Source: Mycolicibacter icosiumassiliensis
GTDB lineage: Bacteria > Actinomycetota > Actinomycetes > Mycobacteriales > Mycobacteriaceae
DNA: 64,000 nt
Reading direction: 5' to 3'
NCBI RefSeq assembly: GCF_900078685.2
Contig: NZ_LT546166.1
Location: 3,737,754 to 3,801,753 of the forward strand
Shown: positions 39,722-48,485 of the stretch, piece by piece
Layout: each line of letters starts with the position of its first letter
How positions within the stretch are numbered: position 1 is the first letter of the stretch
Translations under genes and position numbers: made by a program
The notes under the pieces: generated by a model
What the model was told of the DNA's origin: nothing
The model's input: the letters and a program-made list of their open reading frames with translations, nothing else
The model's database searches: none

Positions 39722-40678
39722 TCATCCCATCGGGCAGCCGGGCGGCGGCGCAAAGGAATCCAGCGCGACCGAGCGGTGCATCTTCACCAGCTTCTCGTAC
39801 TGCAGCCGGTTGTAGGCCAGCGGCACTAGGACGACGCGATCGGGCAAGACCCGCCACGCCATCTGCAACAACTGGGTGTAGAAGGTGAATTCGATGTCGT
39901 GGTGCGACTGCCACCGAAAGCCGGTCAGCTCCCGGACACCCGGGTGCATGATCCCGAACGAACAGATCTTCACCACGCGACCGGCCCCCGCGCTGACGAC
40001 CGACCACAGCGGAGCCGCTGCGGTCCGCACCGGGGCAGGCAGCGCCGACGGCAGCGGCAACTTGCCCAGGCCGGCGGTGACGCGATCCAAGAACGGGTTG
40101 GCCGCCAGGTCGGTCCGCACCATCTGGTCGTAGTACTCGGACGCCTCGGCGTAGGTCGCGGGGAACTTGCCGGCCTTGCCGGGCAACTCGATCGCGCGGA
40201 ACGCCTCGACCAGTTGCTGATAGGCCGCCTCCCGCTCGGCGTCATTCCATTTGATACCGGTGACCGGGGTGAATGAATTGAGGGTCACGAACATGCCGCT
40301 GACGGCGATCCAGTTCCACAGGCGTGGATTCAGCGCGCTGTAGCGAACATCGGCGAAGTCACCTTTGCCCTGGCCGTGCACGTCGCGGTGCATGCGCTTG
40401 AGGCGCTCACCTTCGGCGGCACGGTCCTCGGCATCGCCCCAGATCGCCAGCAGCGCAGAGAATCCGCTGCGAATGGCGCGATCGGTGAAGTTACGTTCGA
40501 AGCGCCCGGTCTTGTCCACCGCGGCGGCCACCGGCACCAACGCCACCTCATCGAACGCGGCGGCGCCGAAAAGTCCGGCGAGCACGCTGCCGGAGTGCCT
40601 GCGGAACTGGGCCATCACGTGGGGCCGAACCCGAGCCGCACGGTCGATGCTGGTGACGCGACTGGTCACTGCCGTCAT
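39722..40678 (-). CDS. DUF2236 oxygenase-like protein
   Basis: 318 residues of the DUF2236 (latex-clearing/mpaB-like) family of heme-dependent oxygenases or dehydrogenases. Recognisable blocks are GSVLAGLFGAAAFDEVALVP, RMHRDVHGQG (candidate His ligand), RYSALNPRLWNWIAVSGM and YYDQMVRTDLAANPF. The ATG at 40678 has a perfect GAGGAGG ribosome site seven bases upstream. It precedes the TetR gene in an operon whose promoter carries a large palindrome. The substrate is unknown; a lipid or terpenoid oxidation is plausible from the family. Confidence 0.88.
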   Translation of the reverse strand: MTAVTSRVTSIDRAARVRPHVMAQFRRHSGSVLAGLFGAAAFDEVALVPVAAAVDKTGRFERNFTDRAIRSGFSALLAIWGDAEDRAAEGERLKRMHRDVHGQGKGDFADVRYSALNPRLWNWIAVSGMFVTLNSFTPVTGIKWNDAEREAAYQQLVEAFRAIELPGKAGKFPATYAEASEYYDQMVRTDLAANPFLDRVTAGLGKLPLPSALPAPVRTAAAPLWSVVSAGAGRVVKICSFGIMHPGVRELTGFRWQSHHDIEFTFYTQLLQMAWRVLPDRVVLVPLAYNRLQYEKLVKMHRSVALDSFAPPPGCPMG

Positions 40679-40986
40679 CCGTGGCCTCCTCAGACTCGCT
40701 TTGACACAAAGACTATATTTTTGTGTCAAAGTGTCAACCCGCCCCTCCGGCACGAGCCTCACTATTCGGAGTGCATACCCGTGCGATTCGGCTCGGTCTT
40801 CGCCGCACACATGGAATCGCCGATACCATCTGCTCTGGGAGACAGCCAAATATGCGCTACAAGGCGGCGCATCGACGATTCGACGAAACCAGTACGGGCC
40901 CCTGATCGCATACGCGTCGACGAGACGACCCTCGGTGTTCTCTACCCGGGTACCACGATCCGTCGTGCACCAACGAACGGGCAGAC
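40679..40986. promoter_or_regulatory. Divergent intergenic region with a 12-bp TetR-type operator
   Basis: A perfect inverted repeat, CTTTGACACAAA (40699-40710) and TTTGTGTCAAAG (40720-40731), has a nine-base centre. On the minus strand TATAGT (40717-40712) lies in the centre and fits a -10 hexamer; another TTGACA (40737-40732) overlaps the outer arm. The ribosome site of the DUF2236 gene is at 40683-40689. The rest (40740-40986), leading to the CdaR-like gene, has lower GC and no other gene that I can support. Confidence 0.72.
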
Positions 40987-42180
40987 ATGCTTGATTCAGA
41001 CGACGCACCTACCGGGGCGCCCACGATGATCCCGGCCGCCAATCTGCTTTTCGACACGCTCTGCGCGGACATCGACGAACTCGTCAGCCGCTGTCACGAC
41101 GCCGCCCTGGCTGCGATCCCCTCATACCGAACGTTGCATGCCGAAAGCCTCGACGCCGGATTGCGGCTCGACATCGAGCAGGTCCTCAGATCAGCCCGAT
41201 CGGGACGAACGTCGGTCAACGAGGCGGAACTGAGCGAACTGGCCTCAGTCGGGGAGGAACGCGCCCGACAAGGGGTTCCGATCGCTGACCTGCTCCGGGC
41301 CTGGCGAATCAGCATCGAGGTGATCATCGGCTACGCACACGAGGTGGGCCAGCGTCTGGGAATCGAAGACACCTATGTGCTGGAGTCGATCCGGTCCGGC
41401 CTTGCCTGGTCCGACGTCGCCATGGTGGTGACCGCAGAAGCGCACCGCAAGGCCGAATTCGCTCTCCGGTACGCAGAACGCGGCCAGGGCGCCCAACTGG
41501 CGCGCGGCGTCTTGTTCGGTGAGATGCCGGCCGCCGACATACAGGTCGCCGCGGAAGCTCTCGGGATGGACTCCACCGGCACATATATTGCCGTACGCGC
41601 GCGCGGCGTAGCGGGCACCTCAGTGCACGAACTGGAGCACGTTTTGGGCTTCGGCGACTCGACCCAGCAGTGCAGCGGCGTGTACGCGCTGGTCGACGGC
41701 GACGTCGCCGGCTTCCTCCGCGAGCCGCCACCGGCCGACGTCGATGCCGTCGTCGGTTATGGACCACCGCGCCCACTTGACCAGCTGCCCGAGTCATATC
41801 GCCTCGCTACACGGGCACTGATGACGGCGCTCGCCTGCGGATTTCGCGGCGCACACGACATCAGATCCCTGGGGGTGCGCACGGCGGTCGCGGCCGATAC
41901 CGATGTCGGCGAGTGGTTGCGCCTGCGTTATCTGGAACCGCTCCGGAGAAAGGGGGCGTCCCAGGAACTCGTCTCAACACTTCGGGCCTACTTCGCCTGC
42001 GGTCTTCACGTGGAGAGGGCCGCCAGGCAGCTGTTCGTCCACCAGAACACCGTTCGCTACCGGCTGGCCCGCTTCGAAGAACTAACCGGCGCCGATCTGC
42101 GCGACCCGGAGGTGCTGGTGGAGGTGTGGTGGGCACTCGAGCGGTCCGCAATGGAATTTGTAGCGGCCTCCAAAATCTGA
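40987..42180 (+). CDS. CdaR/PucR-type transcriptional regulator
   Basis: 397 residues. The C-terminus contains the HTH_30 block YFACGLHVERAARQLFVHQN followed by VRYRLARFEELTGADLRDPE, typical of PucR/CdaR regulators. The middle GGDEF-like region and an N-terminal all-helical RsbRD/PucR-like domain (VGEERARQGVPIADLLRAWR) complete the usual architecture. It is divergent from the DUF2236-TetR operon and upstream of the PE-PPE hydrolase, which it may control; the ligand is unknown. Confidence 0.87.
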   Translation: MLDSDDAPTGAPTMIPAANLLFDTLCADIDELVSRCHDAALAAIPSYRTLHAESLDAGLRLDIEQVLRSARSGRTSVNEAELSELASVGEERARQGVPIADLLRAWRISIEVIIGYAHEVGQRLGIEDTYVLESIRSGLAWSDVAMVVTAEAHRKAEFALRYAERGQGAQLARGVLFGEMPAADIQVAAEALGMDSTGTYIAVRARGVAGTSVHELEHVLGFGDSTQQCSGVYALVDGDVAGFLREPPPADVDAVVGYGPPRPLDQLPESYRLATRALMTALACGFRGAHDIRSLGVRTAVAADTDVGEWLRLRYLEPLRRKGASQELVSTLRAYFACGLHVERAARQLFVHQNTVRYRLARFEELTGADLRDPEVLVEVWWALERSAMEFVAASKI

Positions 42181-42339
42181 CGCCTCGCACTCGACCAGCC
42201 TCAGAGTTCATAACATAGCTATCCAATGAGTTCCGCATGTAATTTTGTTGATATCGCACTGAGAGCGAACGGTGGCCGTTTCGGGCCGTCGATTCCGCGA
42301 CAACGACAAATTCAGAAAGCCTTTCTCAAGGAGATCATC

Positions 42340-43743
42340 GTGACGATCGCAGTCCGCCCCTACGTGACCGCCGGGATCGCCCTGGCCGGCACCAGCCTGA
42401 TCGCCTTGCCTGCCGCAGCCGAAGCACCGCTCGGCGTGCGTACGCCGCCGATCCAGCTGACCAGTGGTCAAAACATCGCCTTCATCATCGGCGGCAGCGG
42501 CGACCCGATCCCCGGAAGCGACTACGTCAACACCAACAATGAGCTCTACATCCAGCCGCTCTTCCCGGGGTATACCCCGCAGGCCTTGTATACCCCGGAA
42601 GGCAATTACGCGCTGTACACCGGGGTCAAGAGTCTGACCCTCGACGAATCAGAAGCACAGGGCGTCACCATACTCAAAAATGCGATTGAGCAGCAGGTCG
42701 CCGCCGGCAATCATGTCGCCGTCCTGGGCGACTCTCAGAGTTCGACGATCTCCTCGATGACGATGAGCGAACTCGCCGCCGACAAAGTGCCGAGTTCAGC
42801 AGTCAGCTTTGTGTTGCTGGCCGACCCCAACCAGCCGAACGGCGGACTGTTCGAGCGTCTGGACGGCGTGAGCGTCCCCAGCCTGGGTATCACGTTCAAC
42901 GGGGCAACCCCCGACGATCTGTACCCGACCACGATCTACATGCAGGCATACGACGGCTTCTCGGACATCCCGCGCTACCCCATCAACTTTCTGGCCGACC
43001 TGAATTCGGTTCTGGGTATCGAATTTGTTCACCCCACCTACCAGGGCTTGACCGCCGAACAACTGGAGTCAGCCGTCCAATTGGGCACCTCGGGTGACAC
43101 CTCCACCACCTACTACGGCATCCCGCTGTCGGACGAGACCGTCCCCTATCTGCCTCTGCTGCGTCCATTTCTGGCGATTCCCGACCTCGGAAAGCCGATC
43201 GCCGACTTCCTGCAGCCCATCCTGACGCCGCTGGTCAACCTCGGCTACGGCGATCCGGACTACGGCTGGTCGACGTCACCGGCCAATGTGCCCACCGAAT
43301 TCGGCCTGTTCCCTAGCTGGGACATGACAGTCAAAGCGTTCCAGGAGTCACTGAGCGGAGTCCAGACGGGATTCCAGGCCGCGATGAACGACATCGAATC
43401 GCCGGCCTCCCTGACGGCCGGGGCCGACGCGCTCGACTCGGCGGCCACGAGCGGTACAACACCCGATTTCACCGATATCGTAAATGCTCTGACCAGTGCA
43501 TTCTCCACCGCATACGCAGCTTTGCTGCCCACTGCCGACGTGCTCACCGGGGTCGGGGTGACCGTCCCCACCTATGACCTGCAGTGGTTCATGGACGGGA
43601 TCGACCACGGTGACCTGCTCAGTGCGATCGTCCAGCCGCTGGCCAACGACGTCTACCTGTACACCCTGTCTGCGGGCTTCGAAGCGTTCGCACTGATCAG
43701 CTCGTTCGAAAGCATCGCCAGCGATCTGTCCGGCCTGTCCTAA
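42340..43743 (+). CDS. Secreted PE-PPE-domain hydrolase lacking a PE domain
   Basis: 467 residues. The N-terminus TIAVRPYVTAGIALAGTSLI followed by LPAAAEAPLG is a Sec-type signal peptide. The mature part is an alpha/beta hydrolase of the PE-PPE (PF08237) type: FIIGGSGDPIPG, HVAVLGDSQSS with the nucleophile Ser in GDSQS, VLLADPNQPNGGLFERLDGV and a later YGDPDYGWST. No PE domain precedes it. GTG 42340 is chosen for its AAGGAG ribosome site six bases upstream and the signal peptide. Related proteins are esterases or cutinase-like enzymes acting on lipids at the cell envelope. Confidence 0.85.
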   Translation: MTIAVRPYVTAGIALAGTSLIALPAAAEAPLGVRTPPIQLTSGQNIAFIIGGSGDPIPGSDYVNTNNELYIQPLFPGYTPQALYTPEGNYALYTGVKSLTLDESEAQGVTILKNAIEQQVAAGNHVAVLGDSQSSTISSMTMSELAADKVPSSAVSFVLLADPNQPNGGLFERLDGVSVPSLGITFNGATPDDLYPTTIYMQAYDGFSDIPRYPINFLADLNSVLGIEFVHPTYQGLTAEQLESAVQLGTSGDTSTTYYGIPLSDETVPYLPLLRPFLAIPDLGKPIADFLQPILTPLVNLGYGDPDYGWSTSPANVPTEFGLFPSWDMTVKAFQESLSGVQTGFQAAMNDIESPASLTAGADALDSAATSGTTPDFTDIVNALTSAFSTAYAALLPTADVLTGVGVTVPTYDLQWFMDGIDHGDLLSAIVQPLANDVYLYTLSAGFEAFALISSFESIASDLSGLS

Positions 43744-43766
43744 CCGCTGTCTCCAACCCGGTCCGG

Positions 43767-44615
43767 TCAGGCCCCGTTGTTGGGTCCTCCCGAATTCGCC
43801 CCGGCAATATCGGTGATCGGGAAGTTCGGCATCGGCGGCGGCGACGGCGTGGCCGGCAGCCCAGGGATGTCGGCGGGTGGGATGTCGTGCAGGTCGCCAG
43901 CCGGCGGGCCGTTGTCCCGGCTCCCGTACACGCTGCCCGGCGCACGCGGGCCGAGCAGCTGGCTGACCGTAACTACGTGGTAGCCATTGGCTTTCAGCAC
44001 CGGCAGGAACTGGTAGACCAGATCGACGGTGGACGAGTAGGTGTCGTGGAACAACACCACCGAGCCGGGCTTGATCTGGGTCATCAGCATGTAGCGGGTG
44101 GCGTTGGTGTCGGCGTCGTTGATCCAGTCGAACGGGATGACGTCCCACAGGATCGCGGCCTGTCCAGCCTCGGCGGCCCGAGCGTTGACCGCCGCGTCGG
44201 TGAGCCCGCCGGGTGGGCGCCATAGCGTGGGCGTGATCCCGGTGGCGGAGCGGATCGCGTCGGTGGCTTTGGAGAACTGCGCGGGCACATCGGCGGCCGG
44301 GATCGTGGTCATGTTCGGGTGTTCCCAGGTATGACTGCCGATCTCCATACCGGCGTCGGCGATCCGCTTAGCGCCCGCCGGGTCGGCTGCCACCTTGTTG
44401 CCGATCAGGAAGAAGGTGGAGCGCGCGCCCGCGTCGTTCAAGATCTGCAGCAGCCGATCGGTGTAGGGCGAGGGACCGTCGTCGAAGGTCAGCGCCACGC
44501 ACTTGTCCACGGCGCAGTCCACGGGTTCGGCCGCCGCCTCGTGGACATGGCTGGTGCAGGCGCCGAGCACCGCAACGGCCATCGCAACGACACCGACATG
44601 CCAGGGTTTTGCCAC
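43767..44615 (-). CDS. Polysaccharide deacetylase lipoprotein (Rv1096 type)
   Basis: 282 residues. The N-terminal signal ends in a lipobox-like VLGAC, so it may be a lipoprotein. The NodB domain carries LTFDDGPSPYTDRLL (metal Asp), GSHTWEHPNMTT (metal His pair), LWRPPGGLTDAAVNARA and VVLFHDTYSSTV. The C-terminus is a Pro-rich tail (ATPSPPPMPNFP). It probably deacetylates peptidoglycan GlcNAc, a lysozyme-resistance trait. The GTG start lies six bases after TAGGCT, so it should be leaderless. It is downstream of phoH2. Confidence 0.92.
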   Translation of the reverse strand: MAKPWHVGVVAMAVAVLGACTSHVHEAAAEPVDCAVDKCVALTFDDGPSPYTDRLLQILNDAGARSTFFLIGNKVAADPAGAKRIADAGMEIGSHTWEHPNMTTIPAADVPAQFSKATDAIRSATGITPTLWRPPGGLTDAAVNARAAEAGQAAILWDVIPFDWINDADTNATRYMLMTQIKPGSVVLFHDTYSSTVDLVYQFLPVLKANGYHVVTVSQLLGPRAPGSVYGSRDNGPPAGDLHDIPPADIPGLPATPSPPPMPNFPITDIAGANSGGPNNGA

Positions 44616-44637
44616 CCCGGCAGCCTACCGGGCGATC

Positions 44638-45945
44638 TCAGTGCAGATCGGGACCGCTGATCTCCTCGAGCATCTCGGTGACCAGGGCGGCGATCGGCGA
44701 GCGTTCGCTGCGCAGCAGGGTGATGTGCGCGAACAGCGGGTGGCCCTTGAGCTTCTCGATCACCGCTGCGATGCCGTCGTGCCGGCCGACCCGCAGGTTG
44801 TCCCGTTGCGCGACGTCGTGGGTGAGCACCACCCGCGAGCCGGTGCCCAACCGCGACAGCACGGTCAGCAGCACGTTGCGCTCCAGCGATTGCGCTTCGT
44901 CGACGATCACGAACGAGTCGTGCAGCGAGCGGCCCCGGATATGCGTCAACGGCAGCACTTCGAGCATGCCTCGCGACAGCACCTCCTCGAGCACCGCCGG
45001 ACTGGCCAGCCCCTCCAGGGTGTCGAACACCGCCTGGGCCCACGGCCCCATCTTGTCGCTCTCACTGCCCGGCAGGTAGCCCAGTTCCTGACCGCCAACG
45101 GCGTAGAGCGGACGGAACACCACCACCTTGCGCTGGGTCCGCCGCTCCAAGACGGCCTCCAGGCCGGCGCATAGCGCCAGCGCCGACTTGCCGGTGCCGG
45201 CCTTGCCGCCCAGCGAGACGATGCCCACCGATTCGTCGAGCAGCAGGTCCAGCGCCACCCGCTGCTCGGCGGAGCGTCCACGCAGGCCGAAGGCCTCCCG
45301 GTCGCCGCGGACCAACCGCACCCGCTTGGCGGCGTTGACCCGGCCCAGCGCATGGGAGCTGCCGCCCAGTAATCGGATTCCGGTGTGGCACGGTAGATCC
45401 CGGGCCGCCGCTAGGTCGATCTCGCCCTCGTCGAACAGGGCGTCGATGTCCTCTACCGCCGCCTCGACCTCGTCCATTCCGGTCCAACCCGAGACCACGA
45501 CGTCCTGAGCGTGGTATTCGTCGGCGGCCAGGCCCAGTGCGGCGGCCTTGACCCGCAACGGAATGTCCTTGCTCACCAACGTGACCCGGCGCCCTTCGGC
45601 CGCCAGGTTGGCCGCGCAGGTCAGAATCCGGGAGTCATTGCTGTCCGTGCGAAACCCGGTCGGCAGCACCGCAGGGTCACTGTGATTGAGCTCGACGTGC
45701 AACGTACCGCCCTGTGTCCCAACGGGAATGGGTTGGTCAAGCCGACCGTGCTCTAGTCGCATGTCGTCGAAGATGCGCAGCGCCTGGCGGGCGAACCAGC
45801 CGAGCTCGTGGTGGTGGCGTTTGGCCTCCAATTCGCTGATTACCACCAGTGGGACGACAACCTCGTGTTCGGCGAACCGGGTGCAAGCCCACGGGTCCGA
45901 CAGCAGTACGGAGGTGTCGAGCACGTACGTCCGGATTTCAGGCAC
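44638..45945 (-). CDS. phoH2: PhoH2: PIN ribonuclease fused to PhoH ATPase/helicase
   Basis: 435 residues. The PIN domain (TYVLDTSVLLSDPWA, SDPAVLPTGFRTDSNDSRI with acidic residues) occupies the N-terminus. The PhoH domain has Walker A GGKAGTGKSALALCAG and Walker B FVIVDEAQSLERNV. It acts as an RNA helicase and ribonuclease. The GTG at 45945 overlaps the end of a 47-codon upstream frame that probably encodes the antitoxin-like PhoAT, as in other mycobacteria. The start is set by this overlap and by the position of YVLDTSVLL. Ortholog of Rv1095. Confidence 0.95.
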   Translation of the reverse strand: MPEIRTYVLDTSVLLSDPWACTRFAEHEVVVPLVVISELEAKRHHHELGWFARQALRIFDDMRLEHGRLDQPIPVGTQGGTLHVELNHSDPAVLPTGFRTDSNDSRILTCAANLAAEGRRVTLVSKDIPLRVKAAALGLAADEYHAQDVVVSGWTGMDEVEAAVEDIDALFDEGEIDLAAARDLPCHTGIRLLGGSSHALGRVNAAKRVRLVRGDREAFGLRGRSAEQRVALDLLLDESVGIVSLGGKAGTGKSALALCAGLEAVLERRTQRKVVVFRPLYAVGGQELGYLPGSESDKMGPWAQAVFDTLEGLASPAVLEEVLSRGMLEVLPLTHIRGRSLHDSFVIVDEAQSLERNVLLTVLSRLGTGSRVVLTHDVAQRDNLRVGRHDGIAAVIEKLKGHPLFAHITLLRSERSPIAALVTEMLEEISGPDLH

Positions 45946-46081
45946 TAAGCGCTCCAGCGGTGAGGGCACGCGCGACCCCGCGCGAACATTTCGACGGGGG
46001 GCACGGCACAGGACCGGGGCCGGTCCTGTCGTAATCACGACCGGTGGTGCCGATGAGACAGCGAAGCGTTGGGCTAGCCAT
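45938..46081 (-). CDS. phoAT: Candidate PhoAT antitoxin, 47 residues
   Basis: The frame begins MASPTLRCLIGTTGRDYDRT and ends ALTAGALSA, its TGA overlapping the phoH2 GTG by eight bases. In mycobacteria phoH2 is preceded and overlapped by the short phoAT gene, whose product offsets PhoH2 toxicity. TACCGT lies eight bases upstream of the ATG, giving a possible leaderless start. Identification rests on position, size and overlap, not on a recognised sequence signature. Confidence 0.55.
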   Translation of the reverse strand: MASPTLRCLIGTTGRDYDRTGPGPVPCPPSKCSRGVARALTAGALSA

Positions 46082-46137
46082 CGATTGCGACGGTACCCCC
46101 GTCGGCGCGTGCGCGCTGGGCAGGCGCGCCGGAGTTC

Positions 46138-46965
46138 TCAGCCGATGACGAACGGCTTCAGATCGGGGTGGGCGGCCAAGCCCCAAGCGCTGATTCGGTC
46201 GGAGATCACCCGGCGCAACTGGTCGGGCCCGAAGATGCCGGCCTCGGCGATTCCGGCCTGCCGGTCGGCGTAGGCGTCGATGTCGGCGCCGACGATCTTG
46301 AGTTCGGCGGCCCGGGCGGCGATCGCGGCCACCGTCTCGTCGTGCACGAAGTCCAGGCAGTGCGCGACCAGGTTCGCGAAGAATTCCTCGTGACGCTCCT
46401 CGTCGCCGGCGATCCGGCCGATCAGCCCCTTGAGCACCGGCTCATCGGTCTTGTCGGCCAGGTTGCGGCAAAATTCGGCGCAAGCACGCTCGTAGAAGGC
46501 CATGAACACCAGCGTCTCGACCTGGCTGTAACGGTCGGCGCGGTAGCCCTTCTGCACGTGCTCCATCCGGACACGCTCGTTCTCGTCGGGGTCGATCTCC
46601 CGGGTCACGATGAGGTACTCGCGCAGCGCGATGGCGTGCAGGTGCTCTTCGGCGGTCCACCGGCCGATCCAGCGTCCCCACTTGTCCTCGAGGATGAAGT
46701 GCTCGACCAGCTCACGGTGGTAGCCGGCCAGACTGTCCTTCTCGACGAGCAGGATCTCGCAGGCGTCGGTGATCAGCTTGGGCAGCGTGACCTGCGACGG
46801 GTCCCAGTCCTTGCCGCCCAGAAACGCGAAGTTCTGGCCCTGCTCGAACGGCACGAAGTCGTGCGCGTACCACGGGTCCACCGTGTCGATGTGCCGAGCC
46901 AAGTTCGCGTCGACCACCGGCTCCAGCTCGCGGATCAGTGCATTAGCAACGGGACGTTCAGCCAT
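46138..46965 (-). CDS. desA2: Soluble acyl-[ACP] desaturase-like protein DesA2
   Basis: 275 residues of the ferritin-like di-iron acyl-ACP desaturase family. The iron-ligand helices are seen in WTAEEHLHAIALREYLIVTR (E-x-x-H) and IAGDEERHEEFFANLVAH (D/E-E-x-x-H). It introduces a double bond into an acyl chain, probably for mycolate precursors. The start lies seven bases after a TACAGT -10 with TTGACA 19 bases farther, so it has its own promoter although glyA is just upstream on the same strand. Ortholog of Rv1094. Confidence 0.95.
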   Translation of the reverse strand: MAERPVANALIRELEPVVDANLARHIDTVDPWYAHDFVPFEQGQNFAFLGGKDWDPSQVTLPKLITDACEILLVEKDSLAGYHRELVEHFILEDKWGRWIGRWTAEEHLHAIALREYLIVTREIDPDENERVRMEHVQKGYRADRYSQVETLVFMAFYERACAEFCRNLADKTDEPVLKGLIGRIAGDEERHEEFFANLVAHCLDFVHDETVAAIAARAAELKIVGADIDAYADRQAGIAEAGIFGPDQLRRVISDRISAWGLAAHPDLKPFVIG

Positions 46966-46972
46966 GAAAGTA

Positions 46973-47003
46973 ACTGTAACCCGAATTCACACTATCCTGT
47001 CAA
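46973..47003 (-). promoter_or_regulatory. desA2 promoter (-35 and -10)
   Basis: Minus strand TTGACA (47003-46998) and TACAGT (46978-46973) are separated by 19 bases, and the -10 is seven bases before the desA2 ATG. The transcript would be leaderless. The spacer is longer than the 17-bp optimum, which may imply weak basal strength or dependence on an activator. Confidence 0.6.
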
Positions 47004-47027
47004 CTCGGGGTACCGCGTGTCCACTTA

Positions 47028-48302
47028 TCAGGCGAGCTTCCAGTCCTCCAGGCCCTCGTACAGCGGGAAGTCCTGCGCCAGCTTGACGACCCGGGCCCGC
47101 AACGCCGACACGTCAGCGCCCGAGCCCGCAGCCAGCGCGGTGGCGATGACATCGGCGACCTCGGTGAACTCGGCGTCGCCGAAACCACGGGCGGCCAGCG
47201 CCGGGGTGCCCACCCGAAGCCCCGAGGTGACCATCGGCGGTCGCGGGTCGTTCGGGACCGCGTTGCGGTTGACGGTGATACCGACCTCGTGCAGCAGGTC
47301 CTCGGCCATCTGGCCGTCCAGCGGCGAGTCCCGCAGGTCGACGAGCACCAGGTGCACGTCGGTACCGCCACTGACCACCGAGACGCCGGCCTTGGCCACG
47401 TCGGCGGCCAGCAGCCGCTCGGCGAGGATCTTCGCGCCAGAGAGCACCCGCTGCTGACGCTCGGCGAACTCGGCCGTGCCGGCGATCTTCAGCGCGACAG
47501 CCTTGGCGGCGATCACGTGCATCAGCGGACCACCCTGCTGGCCCGGGAAGACCGCCGAGTTGATCTGCTTGGCGAACTCTTTCTTGCCGACGATCAGACC
47601 GGACCGCGGGCCGCCGAGCGTCTTGTGCACCGTGGTCGACACCACCTGGGCGTGCGGCACCGGCGAGGGGTGCAGTCCAGCGGCCACCAGCCCGGCGAAG
47701 TGCGCCATGTCCACCCACAGCGTCGCATCGACCTCGTCGGCGATGGACGCGAAGGCTTCAAAGTCCAGGATGCGCGGGTAAGCCGACCAGCCGGCGATGA
47801 TCACCTTCGGCTTGAACTCCAGCGCCTGGGCCCGCACGACATCCATGTCGACGCGGTGGGTGACCGGGTCGACGCCGTAGAAGGCGTTCTCGTAGAGCTT
47901 GCCGGAGAAGTTCAGCCGCATGCCGTGGGTCAGGTGTCCCCCGTTGGCCAGGTCCAGGCCCAACAGCCGGTCGCCGGGCTCCATCAGCGCCTGCAGCACC
48001 GCAGCGTTGGCCTGCGCACCCGAGTGCGGCTGGACGTTGGCGAACTCGGCGCCGAACAGCTCCTTGGCGCGGTCGCGGGCGATGTTCTCCACTACGTCGA
48101 CGTGCTCGCACCCGCCGTAGTAGCGCCGTCCCGGCAGGCCCTCGGCGTACTTGTTGGTCAGCACGCTGCCGTGCGCCTGCAGTACGGCCCGCGGCACGAA
48201 GTTCTCCGAGGCGATCATCTCCAGCGTGTCGCGCTGGCGCCCCAGTTCCTTGCCCAGCAGCTCGGCGATGTCGGGGTCGAGTTCGGCCAGCGGGGTCGAC
48301 AT
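47028..48302 (-). CDS. glyA: Serine hydroxymethyltransferase
   Basis: 424 residues of the PLP enzyme interconverting serine and glycine while charging tetrahydrofolate. SENFVPRAVLQAHGSVLTNK, GRRYYGGCEHVDVVE, DMAHFAGLVAAGLHPSP and STTVHKTLGGPRSG, with the Schiff-base Lys, are all present. ATG 48302 gives the usual start MSTPLAELDPDIAELL; a GTG at 48338 with GGAGGG just upstream would add 12 residues. It supplies methylene-THF, the substrate of the MTHFR at 4 kb. Ortholog of Rv1093. Confidence 0.97.
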   Translation of the reverse strand: MSTPLAELDPDIAELLGKELGRQRDTLEMIASENFVPRAVLQAHGSVLTNKYAEGLPGRRYYGGCEHVDVVENIARDRAKELFGAEFANVQPHSGAQANAAVLQALMEPGDRLLGLDLANGGHLTHGMRLNFSGKLYENAFYGVDPVTHRVDMDVVRAQALEFKPKVIIAGWSAYPRILDFEAFASIADEVDATLWVDMAHFAGLVAAGLHPSPVPHAQVVSTTVHKTLGGPRSGLIVGKKEFAKQINSAVFPGQQGGPLMHVIAAKAVALKIAGTAEFAERQQRVLSGAKILAERLLAADVAKAGVSVVSGGTDVHLVLVDLRDSPLDGQMAEDLLHEVGITVNRNAVPNDPRPPMVTSGLRVGTPALAARGFGDAEFTEVADVIATALAAGSGADVSALRARVVKLAQDFPLYEGLEDWKLA

Positions 48303-48485
48303 GGTGGATGCGGGGCGGGCGTTCGGTGCGGCAGTCACGCCCTCCAGTTTGGCACGCGGACCTCCACTCGATTGCCGCAGGCCAGCGATCGCCCCCGTTG
48401 CGCCGACTGTGCGGATTTATCCGCAAATCACGAGGTCCGGTGTGTAAAACCGCACACTCACCCGGCCGGCCCGGCCCGTGGGACC

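Noticed and set aside
40723..40905. 60-codon frame in the DUF2236/CdaR spacer
   Set aside because: It starts inside the operator palindrome region, has no ribosome site and no sequence features; probably chance.
46168..47457. 429-codon plus-strand frame opposite desA2 and glyA
   Set aside because: The minus-strand genes are certain; this frame has no recognisable domain and changes composition where it crosses the intergenic gap.
48400..48470. Paired GCGGAT/ATCCGC and TGTGCGG/CCGCACA repeats upstream of glyA, considered as a riboswitch
   Set aside because: The elements do not match a known glycine, SAM or THF aptamer. They could be a promoter or hairpin of no clear role.
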